Counted from the stretch's first letter, positions 18,198 through 29,583 are shown. The stretch is DNA of 64,000 bases from Neptunomonas qingdaonensis (GCF_900113275.1 NZ_FOOU01000007.1:1-64000), one strand, 5' to 3'. Notes: generated from the letters alone by a model not told the origin. Numbers and translations are program-made.

Positions 18198-19100
18198 ATG
18201 AATATTGAGTTTCCCACCATTGCCGATTACGTTGGTAAAACGCCATTGGTTCGTTTGCAACGAATTGGCAAAAATGCACGTGGTAATGTAATTCTTTGTA
18301 AGCTGGAGGGTAATAACCCTGCCGGTTCAGTTAAAGATCGTCCTGCATTAAGCATGATTGAGCGTGCTGAAAAGCGTGGTGATATAAAACCAGGCGATAC
18401 ACTGATTGAGGCGACATCGGGGAACACTGGTATTGCTCTGGCGATGGCGGCAGCCATTAAAGGTTATAAAATGGTGCTGATCATGCCAGATAACATGAGT
18501 ATGGAGCGAAAAACAGCAATGACAGCGTATGGCGCTGAGTTGATTTCTGTTACTAAAGCGCAAGGTATGGAATATGCGCGTGATCTGGCGTTGTCGATGC
18601 AGGAAAAGGGAGAAGGTACTGTGTTGGACCAGTTCTCCAACAATGATAATCCCGAGGCTCATTATACAGGTACCGGGCCGGAGCTTTGGGAGCAAACGCA
18701 GGGGCGTATTACACATTTTGTCAGTTCAATGGGAACCACTGGCACCATTATGGGGACTTCGCGCTTCCTTAAAGAGCAAAACCCTTTGGTTAGCATTGTA
18801 GGGCTTCAGCCTGAAGATGGTTCGCAAATTCCGGGTATTCGTCGTTGGTCTAAAGAGTACTTGCCGAGAATTTTTGATGAGACGCGAGTCGATAGCGTAT
18901 TGGATGTTTCCCAGCAGGCAGCAGAAGTGACTATGCGTGACTTGGCTGCTAAGGAAGGGATTTTCTGCGGGGTATCCTCCGGCGGCGCTGTCGCGGGGGC
19001 ATTAAGACTCAGTGAGCAGGTAGAAAATGCTGTTATCGTCTGCATTATCTGCGACAGAGGTGACAGGTACTTGTCAACCGGGGTGTTTGACCCCATATAA
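18198..19100 (+). CDS. cysM: Cysteine synthase B
   Basis: PLP-dependent O-acetylserine sulfhydrylase (300 aa) that makes cysteine from O-acetylserine and sulfide, and as CysM can also use thiosulfate. The N-terminus FPTIADYVGKTPLVRLQR and the PLP-lysine segment NPAGSVKDRPAL (about residues 40-51) are typical, with the substrate loop TSGNTGIALA and phosphate-binding GTTGTIMGTSR. The KDRPA form and EPEDGSQIPGIRRW-like region (QPEDGSQIPGIRRW) mark CysM rather than CysK. ATG 18198 fits the family start better than 18183. Confidence 0.95.
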   Translation: MNIEFPTIADYVGKTPLVRLQRIGKNARGNVILCKLEGNNPAGSVKDRPALSMIERAEKRGDIKPGDTLIEATSGNTGIALAMAAAIKGYKMVLIMPDNMSMERKTAMTAYGAELISVTKAQGMEYARDLALSMQEKGEGTVLDQFSNNDNPEAHYTGTGPELWEQTQGRITHFVSSMGTTGTIMGTSRFLKEQNPLVSIVGLQPEDGSQIPGIRRWSKEYLPRIFDETRVDSVLDVSQQAAEVTMRDLAAKEGIFCGVSSGGAVAGALRLSEQVENAVIVCIICDRGDRYLSTGVFDPI

Positions 19101-19113
19101 CCTATACTAAGAG

Positions 19114-19137
19114 AAGCCGCTAAAGCGGCTTTTTTTA
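19114..19137 (+). terminator. Terminator after cysM
   Basis: Stem AAGCCGC/GCGGCTT with a TAAA loop, followed by seven T. Confidence 0.92.
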
Positions 19138-19329
19138 CAATTGTGTATAGACCGTTTTGTTTTAGCATGGAACTTGCTTGTGATTATAGGTCTTAAGAAT
19201 AGAATATTCGGCTCTTTGTCGTATGAGAATGACCGTGTGTTATCGCGTTAGGTTATTTCATGTAACGAGATTGAAAGAAGAACCGTTATAAAAACGGCAG
19301 AGTCGTGACTAAAGGAGTGGCAATTAGCC

Positions 19330-21585
19330 ATGGTAAAGGTTCGAGAAGATCATCCTGTACATGATGATGGGACAGTTGATTTGGATTTGTGGCTGTGGCG
19401 TCTGCAGCAGCAAGTTGAGCTTGAAGATATTGAACAGGTTCGTCTTGCCTGTGATATTGCAAAACAGGTTTTTGAGCAGACAAGTAGCACATCAGGAAAC
19501 AGTTATCTTGCCGGGCTTGAAATGGCTCAGATTATGGCTGAACTGCAGCAGGATCAGGAATCCATTATTGCTGCGATTCTATATCGTAGTGTGCGCGAAG
19601 ATAAATTAAAACTCGATACAGTTAAAAATCAGTTTGGCCCGGTGATCGGAACATTGATTGAGGGTGTTCTGCAGATGGCGGCTATTGGTAGCCGTGCTAA
19701 TCCACGTATTGAACATACGGTATTAGGCGCTAAAGCCCGTCAAATCGATACAGTGCGTAAGATGCTGGTGGCCATGATTGATGATGTGCGGGTTGCACTG
19801 ATCAAAATTGCTGAGCGCACCAGTGCCATCCGTGGGGTAAAAGATTCCTCGCGAAGAAAGCGTTTTCTGGTCGCGCGTGAGGTGTTTGATATCTATGCCC
19901 CACTCGCGCATCGTTTGGGGATCGGGCATATTAAATGGGAGCTCGAAGATCTCTCCTTTCGTTATTTGAAGCCCACCGATTATAAGCATGTTGCCCAGCT
20001 TTTGGATGAAAAACGCTTAGATCGTCAACAGTTTATTAATACTGTTGTGACCACGTTGAAGCGTGATCTGGGAGCCCAGAATATCAAAGCCGATGTGAAT
20101 GGCAGAGCAAAGCACATTTACAGTATTTGGCGGAAAATGCAGCGTAAGAATATAGAATTCAGCCAGGTATATGATGTGCGTGCTGTGCGTATTCTGGTGC
20201 CTGAGATCCGGGACTGTTATACCGCATTAGGGATTGTGCATGGCTTATGGCGCAATATACCGCATGAATTTGATGATTACATAGCATCGCCCAAACCGAA
20301 TGGATACCGATCGTTACATACCGCTGTGTTTGGTCCGGAAGGTAAGGTTCTGGAGATACAGATTCGCACACCAGAAATGCATGAAGAGGCTGAGTTGGGT
20401 GTCTGTGCACACCACTTATATAAAGGTACCGATACCTATTCGAAGAGCGATGCTTATGAAGATAAGATTGCCTGGTTACGTCAAGTACTTGAATGGCATG
20501 AAGACCTGGGGGATACCGAGGCTTTTGGCGATATATTACGCGGCGATGTTGTACAGGATCGTCTTTACGTCTTTACGCCAGGTGGACATGTTATTGATAT
20601 GCCGTTGGAGTCCACCGCGCTGGATTTTGCCTATAGGGTGCATACTTCAGTTGGTCATCGTTGTCGTGGTGCGAAAGTTAATGGCCGTATTATAGCGTTG
20701 AATAAGCCGTTAAAAACGGGAGATCAGGTAGAGATACTTACCGGTAAAGAGGAACTGCCTCGCCGCGACTGGCTGAATACGAATAATGGATATCTGACTA
20801 CCTCTCGCGCCCGCGCAAAAGTGGCCCATTGGTTTAAGTTGCAGGACAAGGATAAAAACGAGGAAGCCGGTCGACAGATTTTCGAGCGTGAGTTCAAACG
20901 TCTGGCGCTTTCGATGAGCGAGGTCGATATGACGCTTCTTGCTCAGGAAGTACACTATAAGTCGGTTGAAGATATGTTTGCGGCATTGGGCGCCGGGGAT
21001 ATTCGTTTTTCTCAGATACTCAACGCGGCGCAACGCCAGGTGGAAGCATCCTCGCATGATGAGCAGTTAGATTTAGCCCTGCCTAGTGTGGCCAGAGACA
21101 AGTACAAAAAAACGTCAAGCTCCGGAGTGCGTATTCTCGGCGTGGGGAATTTGCTGACCACTATTGCTTCGTGCTGCAAACCGGTACCTGGAGACTTGAT
21201 AGTGGGCTTTATCACGCAGGGGCGAGGGGTTTCAATTCATCGTGAAGATTGCGCTAATTTGCTAAATCTGAGAGAGCATGAAGGGGAGAGGGTCGTTGCT
21301 GTTGACTGGGATGAAGGGGGTGGGACAACTTATCCGGTTGATATCCTCATTGAAGCGTATGACCGTTCCGGGCTGCTTCATGATGTCATGATGGTACTGG
21401 CTAATGAAAAGCTCAACATCCTGTCGGCTAATACCCTGACAGATAAAAATAGCAATGTTGCAAATTTATCACTGACGATAGAAATTTCTCGTCTGGAGTT
21501 GTTGGGTCGTATCATGGATAAAATTAGTCAGTTACCGAATGTGGTGGATGTGCATCGCCAGCGAAATGGTTTTTCTCAAGAATGA
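19330..21585 (+). CDS. relA: GTP pyrophosphokinase RelA
   Basis: Ribosome-associated (p)ppGpp synthetase (751 aa) that answers amino acid starvation. The N-terminal pseudo-hydrolase domain lacks the HD dyad (AAILYRSVRE where HD would be), as in RelA. The synthetase domain contains YDVRAVRILV, the EFDDYIASPKPNGYRSLHT block (RelA-type EFDD) and EIQIRTPEMHEEAE. A TGS domain (YVFTPGGHVIDMP) follows at about 410-470, a zinc/RIS element CCKPVPGD near 618 and a C-terminal ACT domain (DRSGLLHDVM). It overlaps mazG by 4 nt, the conserved relA-mazG pair. Confidence 0.98.
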   Translation: MVKVREDHPVHDDGTVDLDLWLWRLQQQVELEDIEQVRLACDIAKQVFEQTSSTSGNSYLAGLEMAQIMAELQQDQESIIAAILYRSVREDKLKLDTVKNQFGPVIGTLIEGVLQMAAIGSRANPRIEHTVLGAKARQIDTVRKMLVAMIDDVRVALIKIAERTSAIRGVKDSSRRKRFLVAREVFDIYAPLAHRLGIGHIKWELEDLSFRYLKPTDYKHVAQLLDEKRLDRQQFINTVVTTLKRDLGAQNIKADVNGRAKHIYSIWRKMQRKNIEFSQVYDVRAVRILVPEIRDCYTALGIVHGLWRNIPHEFDDYIASPKPNGYRSLHTAVFGPEGKVLEIQIRTPEMHEEAELGVCAHHLYKGTDTYSKSDAYEDKIAWLRQVLEWHEDLGDTEAFGDILRGDVVQDRLYVFTPGGHVIDMPLESTALDFAYRVHTSVGHRCRGAKVNGRIIALNKPLKTGDQVEILTGKEELPRRDWLNTNNGYLTTSRARAKVAHWFKLQDKDKNEEAGRQIFEREFKRLALSMSEVDMTLLAQEVHYKSVEDMFAALGAGDIRFSQILNAAQRQVEASSHDEQLDLALPSVARDKYKKTSSSGVRILGVGNLLTTIASCCKPVPGDLIVGFITQGRGVSIHREDCANLLNLREHEGERVVAVDWDEGGGTTYPVDILIEAYDRSGLLHDVMMVLANEKLNILSANTLTDKNSNVANLSLTIEISRLELLGRIMDKISQLPNVVDVHRQRNGFSQE

Positions 21586-22391
21586 ATGGCTACTCTTTAC
21601 AAGACCTGATCTATTTAATGGAGCGCTTGCGTGATCCGGAGCATGGTTGTCCGTGGGACCTTAAGCAGGATTTCAGCAGCATTGTGCCGCACACGCTGGA
21701 GGAGGCGTATGAGGTTGCCGATACCATAGAAAGAAAAGATTGGGCACACCTGGAAGATGAATTGGGTGATCTGTTATTTCAGGTCATCTTTTATAGTCAA
21801 CTCGGTAAAGAGCAGTCTTTGTTCGAGTTTAATTCCATCGTCAATCAATTGGTCACTAAGCTTATTCGTCGTCATCCACATGTGTTTCCTGATGGCCGGT
21901 TAAGAACCCCGCCCGCACAGCTCAAGCTGAATGAACAACAGATCAATGCAAATTGGGAGAAGATTAAACAGCAAGAGCGCGTCGGCAAAGCTAAAGCGGC
22001 TATTCTTGATGATGTGCCTAAAGGATTACCGGCGTTGAGTCGCGCAGAAAAACTGCAAAAACGGGCGTCCCAGGTAGGTTTTGATTGGAACGATCCGCTG
22101 CTGGTCCTGGATAAAATAGAGGAGGAGATCGCAGAGCTTCGTGAAGCGATCGCGCAGGGAAATCAGGCCGCTATTCTCGATGAGATGGGCGATGTGATTT
22201 TTGCTCAGGTTAATTTAGCACGGCATCTGGGGGTGAAGGCTGAGATTGCGTTACGTTCCACTAATCAGAAATTTGAGCGGCGCTTTAATCACGTTGAAGC
22301 CTGTGTGGAAAGCTCCGGTAAAGCCTGGGATGAGTATGCTCTGGATGAATTGGATCATTTTTGGGATGAGGCAAAACAGAAAGGGTTATGA
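21582..22391 (+). CDS. mazG: Nucleoside triphosphate pyrophosphohydrolase MazG
   Basis: MazG (269 aa) hydrolyses NTPs and dNTPs to the monophosphate and PPi, cleaning the nucleotide pool and modulating (p)ppGpp responses. Two tandem MazG domains are seen: the first with HTLEEAYEVADTIE and LEDELGDLLFQVIFYSQL (residues about 33-68), the second with KIEEEIAELREAI and DEMGDVIFAQVNLARHL (about 176-215), each with the ExxE...ExxD metal set. Starts with the A of the relA stop (ATGA). Confidence 0.97.
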   Translation: MNGYSLQDLIYLMERLRDPEHGCPWDLKQDFSSIVPHTLEEAYEVADTIERKDWAHLEDELGDLLFQVIFYSQLGKEQSLFEFNSIVNQLVTKLIRRHPHVFPDGRLRTPPAQLKLNEQQINANWEKIKQQERVGKAKAAILDDVPKGLPALSRAEKLQKRASQVGFDWNDPLLVLDKIEEEIAELREAIAQGNQAAILDEMGDVIFAQVNLARHLGVKAEIALRSTNQKFERRFNHVEACVESSGKAWDEYALDELDHFWDEAKQKGL

Positions 22392-22768
22392 AAATGACAT
22401 GGTTTGTCTTGGTTGTGATAGTCATGGCCGGCTTAGGTTACTGGAATTGGCAGAAAACCCAGGATCAGCTTCAGGTACTACGCAATAGTAGTTTTAATAT
22501 AACGGCTGACTTAAAAGGTGAGCCTCGTCTTGTTATTGATAGTACTCAGAGGCAGCTGGCACTCGTTAGTCCTCAGGGTTATCGGATTATTCCAATGAGC
22601 GCGATTGTTCACAGCGAGATGGAGTTTGATCGTGGCGTTCAGATAGATAAAAATTTTCGGATCGAATTGCAATTAATAATGTCTGAGAGGTCGGCTGGGC
22701 CTGTTGTCTATGAAAATGAGACGTTAGCCAGGGCCGCATTGGAAAAGCTACACTCGGCGCTTCGTTAA
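22388..22768 (+). CDS. Uncharacterised membrane-anchored protein
   Basis: A protein of 126 aa (124 from the second ATG at 22394) with one N-terminal hydrophobic helix (WFVLVVIVMAGLGYW) and a soluble part of about 100 residues with alternating strands. I recognise no family. The start overlaps the mazG stop by 4 nt, so it is translated with relA-mazG. The fold may resemble small periplasmic or cytosolic stress proteins, but nothing visible gives a function. Confidence 0.75.
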   Translation: MKMTWFVLVVIVMAGLGYWNWQKTQDQLQVLRNSSFNITADLKGEPRLVIDSTQRQLALVSPQGYRIIPMSAIVHSEMEFDRGVQIDKNFRIELQLIMSERSAGPVVYENETLARAALEKLHSALR

Positions 22769-22935
22769 GTCATTGTTGGCATTAGCTTTCCACTAATACG
22801 ACTATAAACTTTTCACTTGAATTGATTTGCCTTCCCTTCACTTCTGCCATAGGCGACTAAAGCCTGATTTGTGCAAAGTTAAAATAAAATCTATGCTCTG
22901 TGGATTGTGATTCGATATTCACTAAGGAGCTGGGA

Positions 22936-25548
22936 ATGAACGATCTGCATGAAGCCTTACGCGATGATGTCAGGATGTTGGGCGATAGCCTCGGGCAGAC
23001 AATAGAAAAACATCTGGGTAAAAAATTTCTGGAGAAAATAGAACGGGTACGCAAACTGGCTAAAGCGGGTCGTCATGGCACCGAAAAAGACAGAGATAAT
23101 CTGCTTACTGAACTCAAAGGGTTGAGTGAGGACGAAATGCTTCCCGTTGCCCGCGGTTTTACGCAATTCCTTAATTTAGCCAATATCGCTGAAGAGCATC
23201 ACCGGGTTCGGCGTCATCAGGAAATCTGTGATCTTGAAGCAGCCGATTCTTATGTGCAGCTATTGAAACGGCTGAAGAAAGAAGGCATTGGTGTAACGCA
23301 GATTCAACAAACATTAGCTGAGATGCAAGTTGATCTGGTGCTGACTGCACATCCTACCGAAGTTAATCGCCGTACACTGATTCAGAAGTATGACGCCATC
23401 ACTGATTGTTTGCGTGGATTAGATCGCGGAGAGTCCGAGCAGCACCGTTTAAAAGAACTGATTAGCCAGATTTGGCATACGAATGAGATCCGTCAGGTAC
23501 GCCCTACGCCTATTGATGAAGCAAAGTGGGGTTTTGCTGTCATTGAAAACTCCTTGTGGGAGGCTGTTCCTACCTTTTTAAAACGTTTAGATGAGCAAAC
23601 CCATGCCATTCTGGGCCAGGGGTTGCCGCTTGATTGCTCGCCGATACGTTTCTCATCGTGGATGGGCGGCGATCGTGACGGTAATCCTAATGTTACGGCC
23701 GTTGTTACTGAAGAAGTACTGATGTTATCCCGCTGGATGGCTGCAGACCTGTATGTGCGGGATATTGATGTCCTGCGTGCTGAGTTATCCATGTATAACT
23801 GTAATCAGGAGCTGCGTCAGCGGGTAGGAGATGCCCCTGAGCCCTATCGTCAATTGTTGGGTGAGGTGCGCGATTCACTGGTATGTACTCAACGTTGGAT
23901 TAAAGAGCGTTTGGATCAGGAGAGTGAAGTCAGTAGTGTGCTTTGCCCGATGCTGACGCCTGATAAGCTGCTAGAACCTCTGATGTTGTGTCATCGTTCG
24001 CTGGTTGAATGTGGTATGGAGATTATTGCAGAGGGGCCGCTTGAAGATATTATCAGGCGGGTGGGTTGCTTTGGTATGACCTTGGTTCGTTTGGATATCC
24101 GTCAGAGTTCAGACCGGCACGCGCAGGTATTTGAAGAAATTTCACAGTTTTATGGATTGGGCTCCTATATTCATTGGACAGAAGAGGGGCGGCAGGCATT
24201 TTTGTTAAAAGAGCTGCAAAGCAAACGTCCTCTGATCCCGCGTGGCTGGCATCCATCGCCTGAAGTGCAGGAGGTCCTGGATACCTGTAAAGTCGTCGCA
24301 GAAGCTGATCCGGCATCCTTAGGTTCTTATGTTATCTCGATGGCCAGCCATCCGTCTGATGTGCTCTCTGTCATTCTGCTGTTGCGTGAAATGGGTATCA
24401 GCCATGATATGCGTGTGGTGCCGTTGTTTGAGACATTGGATGACCTGGACAGTGCACGCGATTGTGTCGATGCATTGCTCTCTGTGCCGTGGTACAAGCA
24501 ATATACGCATGGTCATCAGGAGGTAATGATCGGTTATTCAGACTCCTCCAAAGATGCGGGTCAGTTAGCTGCTGCATGGGGGCAGTTTAAAGCACAAGAG
24601 GCGCTCACTGAACTATGTCAGGCGCATGATGTGCACCTAACGCTATTCCATGGCCGTGGTGGTACAGTCGGACGTGGCGGTGGCCCTAGCCATACAGCCA
24701 TACTTGCTCAGCCGCCGGGATCGGTGGATCGCAGCCTGCGGGTGACCGAGCAGGGAGAGATGATTCGCTTTAAGTTCGGTATCCCTGAGCTGGCGGTACG
24801 AAATCTGGAGCTCTATACCGGTGCTGTTCTGGCGGCGACTCTGTCTCCTGAGCCTTCACCGAAGAATGTCTGGCGTGACCAGATGGAGAAGATGGCGGAA
24901 ACAGGGCTGCAGGCTTATCGGTCTGTGGTGAGACATGATGCGCAATTTGTGCCTTATTTTAGAGCGGTCACACCCGAACAGGAGTTGAGTAAACTGCCGC
25001 TGGGATCCCGGCCGGCTAAACGCAAAGCGGACGGCGGCGTTGAAAGCTTACGCGCGATTCCATGGATATTTGCCTGGACTCAGATTCGACTGATGCTACC
25101 GGCTTGGCTGGGTTCTGATACCGCACTGGAAGCAGCTGTTCGCAATAATGAGTTGCCCTTGCTGCATGATATGTACGCCAAATGGCCGTTTTTCCGCTCT
25201 TATGTGGATATGCTGGAAATGGTGTTGGCAAAAAGTGATACGCGCCTGACTGAATATTATGAATCAAGGCTGGTCTCGGATGAGTTGAAGGTACTGGGTT
25301 CAAGTCTGAGGCATCGTTTATCGGTTGCCGTAGAAAAAGTGCTGGATATAAAGCAGCGTAAGGAGTTGTTGGTGGATAATCCGGTGATTCAGCAATCCAT
25401 TGATGTACGGAATCCCTACATAGACCCTCTGCATTTTTTACAGGCTGAGCTGCTTTATCGTGACCGAAATCATCCTGATCAGCGCTTAGAACAGGCATTA
25501 ATGGTGACGATGGCGGGTATTTCTGCGGGGATGCGTAATACGGGTTAA
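22936..25548 (+). CDS. ppc: Phosphoenolpyruvate carboxylase
   Basis: Anaplerotic enzyme (870 aa) that carboxylates phosphoenolpyruvate to oxaloacetate. The catalytic His139 is in VLTAHPTEVNRR, and the glycine-rich loop FHGRGGTVGRGGGPSH (around residue 573) carries the PEP/bicarbonate site. QNTG-like C-terminal RNTG end is present, used for allosteric aspartate inhibition. Length is close to the family. ATG 22936 has AAGGAG 6-7 nt upstream and matches family N-termini; the earlier GTG at 22900 would add 12 unrelated residues. Confidence 0.98.
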   Translation: MNDLHEALRDDVRMLGDSLGQTIEKHLGKKFLEKIERVRKLAKAGRHGTEKDRDNLLTELKGLSEDEMLPVARGFTQFLNLANIAEEHHRVRRHQEICDLEAADSYVQLLKRLKKEGIGVTQIQQTLAEMQVDLVLTAHPTEVNRRTLIQKYDAITDCLRGLDRGESEQHRLKELISQIWHTNEIRQVRPTPIDEAKWGFAVIENSLWEAVPTFLKRLDEQTHAILGQGLPLDCSPIRFSSWMGGDRDGNPNVTAVVTEEVLMLSRWMAADLYVRDIDVLRAELSMYNCNQELRQRVGDAPEPYRQLLGEVRDSLVCTQRWIKERLDQESEVSSVLCPMLTPDKLLEPLMLCHRSLVECGMEIIAEGPLEDIIRRVGCFGMTLVRLDIRQSSDRHAQVFEEISQFYGLGSYIHWTEEGRQAFLLKELQSKRPLIPRGWHPSPEVQEVLDTCKVVAEADPASLGSYVISMASHPSDVLSVILLLREMGISHDMRVVPLFETLDDLDSARDCVDALLSVPWYKQYTHGHQEVMIGYSDSSKDAGQLAAAWGQFKAQEALTELCQAHDVHLTLFHGRGGTVGRGGGPSHTAILAQPPGSVDRSLRVTEQGEMIRFKFGIPELAVRNLELYTGAVLAATLSPEPSPKNVWRDQMEKMAETGLQAYRSVVRHDAQFVPYFRAVTPEQELSKLPLGSRPAKRKADGGVESLRAIPWIFAWTQIRLMLPAWLGSDTALEAAVRNNELPLLHDMYAKWPFFRSYVDMLEMVLAKSDTRLTEYYESRLVSDELKVLGSSLRHRLSVAVEKVLDIKQRKELLVDNPVIQQSIDVRNPYIDPLHFLQAELLYRDRNHPDQRLEQALMVTMAGISAGMRNTG

Positions 25549-26510
<962 letters not shown>

Positions 26511-26554
26511 AGATAAAAGCCTGAGTAAAATATTATTTCAGGTTAAGAAATAGG

Positions 26555-26579
26555 AAAAAGCCGCTTTATGCGGCTTTTT
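26555..26579 (+). terminator. Terminator after adk
   Basis: Stem AAAAAGCCGC/GCGGCTTTTT with a five-base loop and terminal T run. Confidence 0.92.
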
Positions 26580-26670
26580 CTGTTTTTGCTTGGGTACATT
26601 CAAAGCAGGGCTGGGTTTTTGAATGTATCTTCGGGATAATAGCTGCTTTCATTTTGAGCAGATAATCGAT

Positions 26671-27708
26671 ATGCCTGACTCGATCAAAACAGCGGTTATA
26701 CTTACCAATCTTGGGACGCCTGATAAACCAGAAGCTGGCGCGGTAAAACGATACTTGCGGGAGTTTCTTTCTGATGCTCGTGTCGTTGAGGGGAAAGGTG
26801 TTCGTCGTCTGGCTTGGTTGGCAGTGCTTAATTTTATCATCCTGAACTTACGCCCACGCAAAGTGGCAAAACTTTACCAGGCCATCTGGGAGGATGATTC
26901 CCCGATGCGTAAGATTCTGAATGAGCAAGTAACCGAGTTACAACTGCAGTTGCAGCAAAAATATCAGGCCGCTCCGTGTGTTTTTGCCGGAATGAGCTAT
27001 GGTTCACCTGGTTTAAAAGAGCGCTTGGCATCTTTAGCCTCACATGGCTATCAGCGAGTATTGATTATTCCCATGTATCCACAATACTCAGCGACCACAA
27101 CCGCACCGATTTATGATCAGATTGCGCGTTTTCAGCTCGGACGACGAGAGGTGCTGGATATTCGCATCGTGAAGTCTTTTTATGATCATCCGGCGTATAT
27201 CAACGCATTGGCAAGTAGTATTCGCTCGTTTCAAGAGACCAGTGAGGGTTCTGAAAAGCTAATGCTGTCTTATCACGGTATCCCCAAAGAGTATGCCGAG
27301 AAAGGTGATCCCTATCCACAGCAGTGCCATAAGACATCTGAATTAGTGACAAAAGCGCTGGGGTTAGCCGACACGCAATGGATCACTACATTTCAATCAC
27401 GTTTTGGTCCTGCGCAGTGGTTGCAGCCTTATACTGATAAAACACTTGAAAGCTTAGCACAGCAGAAGGTCACAGCTATCGATGTAGTGTGTCCTGCTTT
27501 TACGGCCGACTGTCTGGAGACGTTAGAAGAGATTGCCGAAGAGAATAAAGAGGTGTTCCATAAAGCAGGCGGCAAGTCGTATCAGTATATTCCGGCTGTA
27601 AATAGTACCCCTGCTTTTATCGATACGTTAAGAATACTCATAGAAGAACAGGCCGCTGACTGGCTGAAGTCAGATAATCAAGCAGAAGAGGAAACTAATG
27701 CAGCCTGA
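26671..27708 (+). CDS. hemH: Ferrochelatase
   Basis: HemH (345 aa) inserts Fe2+ into protoporphyrin IX, the last step of protoheme synthesis, at the inner face of the membrane. Family motifs are [12 protein letters not shown] at the start, MSYGSPGL, the metal-site [26 protein letters not shown] and [15 protein letters not shown]. The longer frame from ATG 26623 adds 16 residues with no family match, so I use ATG 26671. Its stop lies 11 nt inside rlmB. Confidence 0.95.
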   Translation: MPDSIKTAVILTNLGTPDKPEAGAVKRYLREFLSDARVVEGKGVRRLAWLAVLNFIILNLRPRKVAKLYQAIWEDDSPMRKILNEQVTELQLQLQQKYQAAPCVFAGMSYGSPGLKERLASLASHGYQRVLIIPMYPQYSATTTAPIYDQIARFQLGRREVLDIRIVKSFYDHPAYINALASSIRSFQETSEGSEKLMLSYHGIPKEYAEKGDPYPQQCHKTSELVTKALGLADTQWITTFQSRFGPAQWLQPYTDKTLESLAQQKVTAIDVVCPAFTADCLETLEEIAEENKEVFHKAGGKSYQYIPAVNSTPAFIDTLRILIEEQAADWLKSDNQAEEETNAA

Positions 27709-28435
27709 ATTAATATTTGGCTTTCATGCCGTTAAGACCACGCTTAAGTATGATGCGGCTCGCGTACAACGAGTTGTGGTTCTTAAAGGGCGTGAGGATG
27801 AGCGTCTCAACCAACTATTAGAAGAACTGGGGGATAATATCCGCGTTGAGCGGATTCCCCGGCAAAAACTGGATGAGATGGCGCAGGGCGGGGCGCATCA
27901 GGGAGTGATCGCTGTGTGTACACCGATGGAGTCAAAGGTTGAAAGTTTTCTTTATCAGCTGTTGGATAAGCTGGATGAGGCTCCCTTTTTACTCGTGTTG
28001 GATGGCGTCACTGATCCACATAATCTGGGTGCTTGTTTACGTACGGCGGATGCTGCTGGTGTACATGCTGTGATCGCACCAAAAGATAAGTCTGCGCCGT
28101 TAAATGCGACTGTCTCTAAGGTTGCTTGTGGTGCCGCAGAAGTCATTCCGTATGTGCAAGTGACTAATCTTGCGCGTACTTTGCAAGAGTTACAGCAACG
28201 CGGTATCTGGATTACCGGAACTGCGGGTGAAGCGGAGCAGATGGTCTATCAGGCCAATCTCACCGGGCCGATGGCGCTTGTTATGGGGGCTGAAGGAAAA
28301 GGAATGCGTCGCCTGACGCGTGAAGGATGTGATTTTCTGATTAAAATCCCGATGGCCGGTGAGGTCAGTAGCCTGAATGTTTCAGTAGCTACGGGTGTGT
28401 GTTTGTTTGAAGCGGTGCGTCAACGTCAGTTATAG
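27698..28435 (+). CDS. rlmB: 23S rRNA (guanosine-2'-O)-methyltransferase RlmB
   Basis: SPOUT-class methyltransferase (245 aa) that methylates the 2'-O of G2251 in the 23S rRNA peptidyl-transferase centre. It has the substrate-binding domain at the N-terminus ([26 protein letters not shown]) and the knotted catalytic domain with [38 protein letters not shown] and the [13 protein letters not shown] motif. Length equals E. coli RlmB. It starts 11 nt before the hemH stop. Confidence 0.96.
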   Translation: MQPELIFGFHAVKTTLKYDAARVQRVVVLKGREDERLNQLLEELGDNIRVERIPRQKLDEMAQGGAHQGVIAVCTPMESKVESFLYQLLDKLDEAPFLLVLDGVTDPHNLGACLRTADAAGVHAVIAPKDKSAPLNATVSKVACGAAEVIPYVQVTNLARTLQELQQRGIWITGTAGEAEQMVYQANLTGPMALVMGAEGKGMRRLTREGCDFLIKIPMAGEVSSLNVSVATGVCLFEAVRQRQL

Positions 28436-28467
28436 TGGGTACAACCTAGCTTGCTGTTAAGGACAAC

Positions 28468-29118
28468 ATGATGAAGCAGATATTGGTATATGGCGACTCT
28501 TTATCCTGGGGGATTATTCCCGGAAGCCGAAAACGTTTGGCGTTTGATAAGCGTTTACCCGGCGTAGTTGAAAAGCAGTTGCTGGCGCAAGGTCATGCCA
28601 TCAGAGTTATTGAAAACTGTCTGAATGGCAGGCGCACAGTATGGAGTGATCCATATAAGCCAGGACGTGATGGTTCAGAGGGACTTGGGCAGGCCATTGA
28701 GATCTGCTCGCCGTTAGCGCTTGTAGTGTTGATGCTCGGCACCAATGACTTTCAAGTGATGCATCATCACAATACCTGGATGTCATCGCAAGGTATGGCA
28801 AAATTGATTACGATTATTCGTCAGGCTCCTATTGAACCAGGAATGCCTGTTCCGGATATTTTAATTGTTGCGCCACCGAAAATGCTATCTCCTAAAGGCC
28901 CCGTTGCTGTTAAATTTGAGGATGCGGAACATAAATGTATAGGGCTGGCTGACGCCTTGAAGCGTGTTGCTGAAGAGCAGCAAGTATACTTTTTTGACGC
29001 CTCAGATGTGACAGAGGCGAGCCGGATCGATGGTATTCATCTTGATGAAGACCAGCATCAAACGCTGGGTTTGGCGTTGTCTGAAGTGATCAAGTGCATT
29101 ATTGAGCTGCAAGAATAA
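28468..29118 (+). CDS. SGNH-family hydrolase / arylesterase
   Basis: A 216-aa GDSL/SGNH esterase. Block I GDSLSWG (nucleophile Ser in GDS, residues 9-11) is near the N-terminus, block III GTND is at about residue 91, and the terminal catalytic pair DGIHLD is near residue 190. The RKR and WSDPYKPGRDGSEGL stretch resembles mycobacterial MsAcT-type acyltransferases that have promiscuous ester and acyl-transfer activity. No signal peptide, so cytoplasmic. Natural substrate unknown. Confidence 0.88.
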   Translation: MMKQILVYGDSLSWGIIPGSRKRLAFDKRLPGVVEKQLLAQGHAIRVIENCLNGRRTVWSDPYKPGRDGSEGLGQAIEICSPLALVVLMLGTNDFQVMHHHNTWMSSQGMAKLITIIRQAPIEPGMPVPDILIVAPPKMLSPKGPVAVKFEDAEHKCIGLADALKRVAEEQQVYFFDASDVTEASRIDGIHLDEDQHQTLGLALSEVIKCIIELQE

Positions 29119-29178
29119 CGACACAAATAAAAGCGCCAGAATGAAGAGTTATAATAGGTGCAGAAACAGGGAGGTAAC

Positions 29179-29583
29179 GTGGTTACCGTTAGTATGCAAG
29201 ACACGCTTCAGTTAGATGAAGTGATGACACTATACCGGGCAAATGAATGGTCCTCAGCAGATAAGCCAGAGCAGCTGATGCAAGCGCTGCGTAATTCCGA
29301 TACCTTAGTGACGGCTCGTATAGCAGGCAAGCTGGTGGGTATCGGCAATGCTATTTCGGATGGTTTTTTGGTAGTCTACTATCCTCATCTGCTGGTTCAT
29401 CCGAGTTTTCATGGACAAGGGATTGGGCGACAGTTAATGCAGGCGTTACAACAAAAGTACACACATTTTCATCAGCAAATGCTAACGGCGGATGGTGATG
29501 CTATCGGATTTTACAAACGCTTGGGTTTTGAAAAAGCAGGAAAGGCTCACGCTATGTGGATTTATGCCGGCACAGATCACTGA
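29179..29583 (+). CDS. GNAT-family N-acetyltransferase
   Basis: A small acetyltransferase (134 aa) of the GNAT fold using acetyl-CoA. The CoA pyrophosphate-binding motif appears as HPSFHGQGIGRQLMQAL (about residues 74-90), with the preceding strand YYPHLLVHP and the terminal GDAIGFYKRLGFEKAG. Substrate not predictable. GTG 29179 sits behind GGGAGGT, though with a short spacing; GTG 29158 is the longer alternative. Confidence 0.85.
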   Translation: MVTVSMQDTLQLDEVMTLYRANEWSSADKPEQLMQALRNSDTLVTARIAGKLVGIGNAISDGFLVVYYPHLLVHPSFHGQGIGRQLMQALQQKYTHFHQQMLTADGDAIGFYKRLGFEKAGKAHAMWIYAGTDH

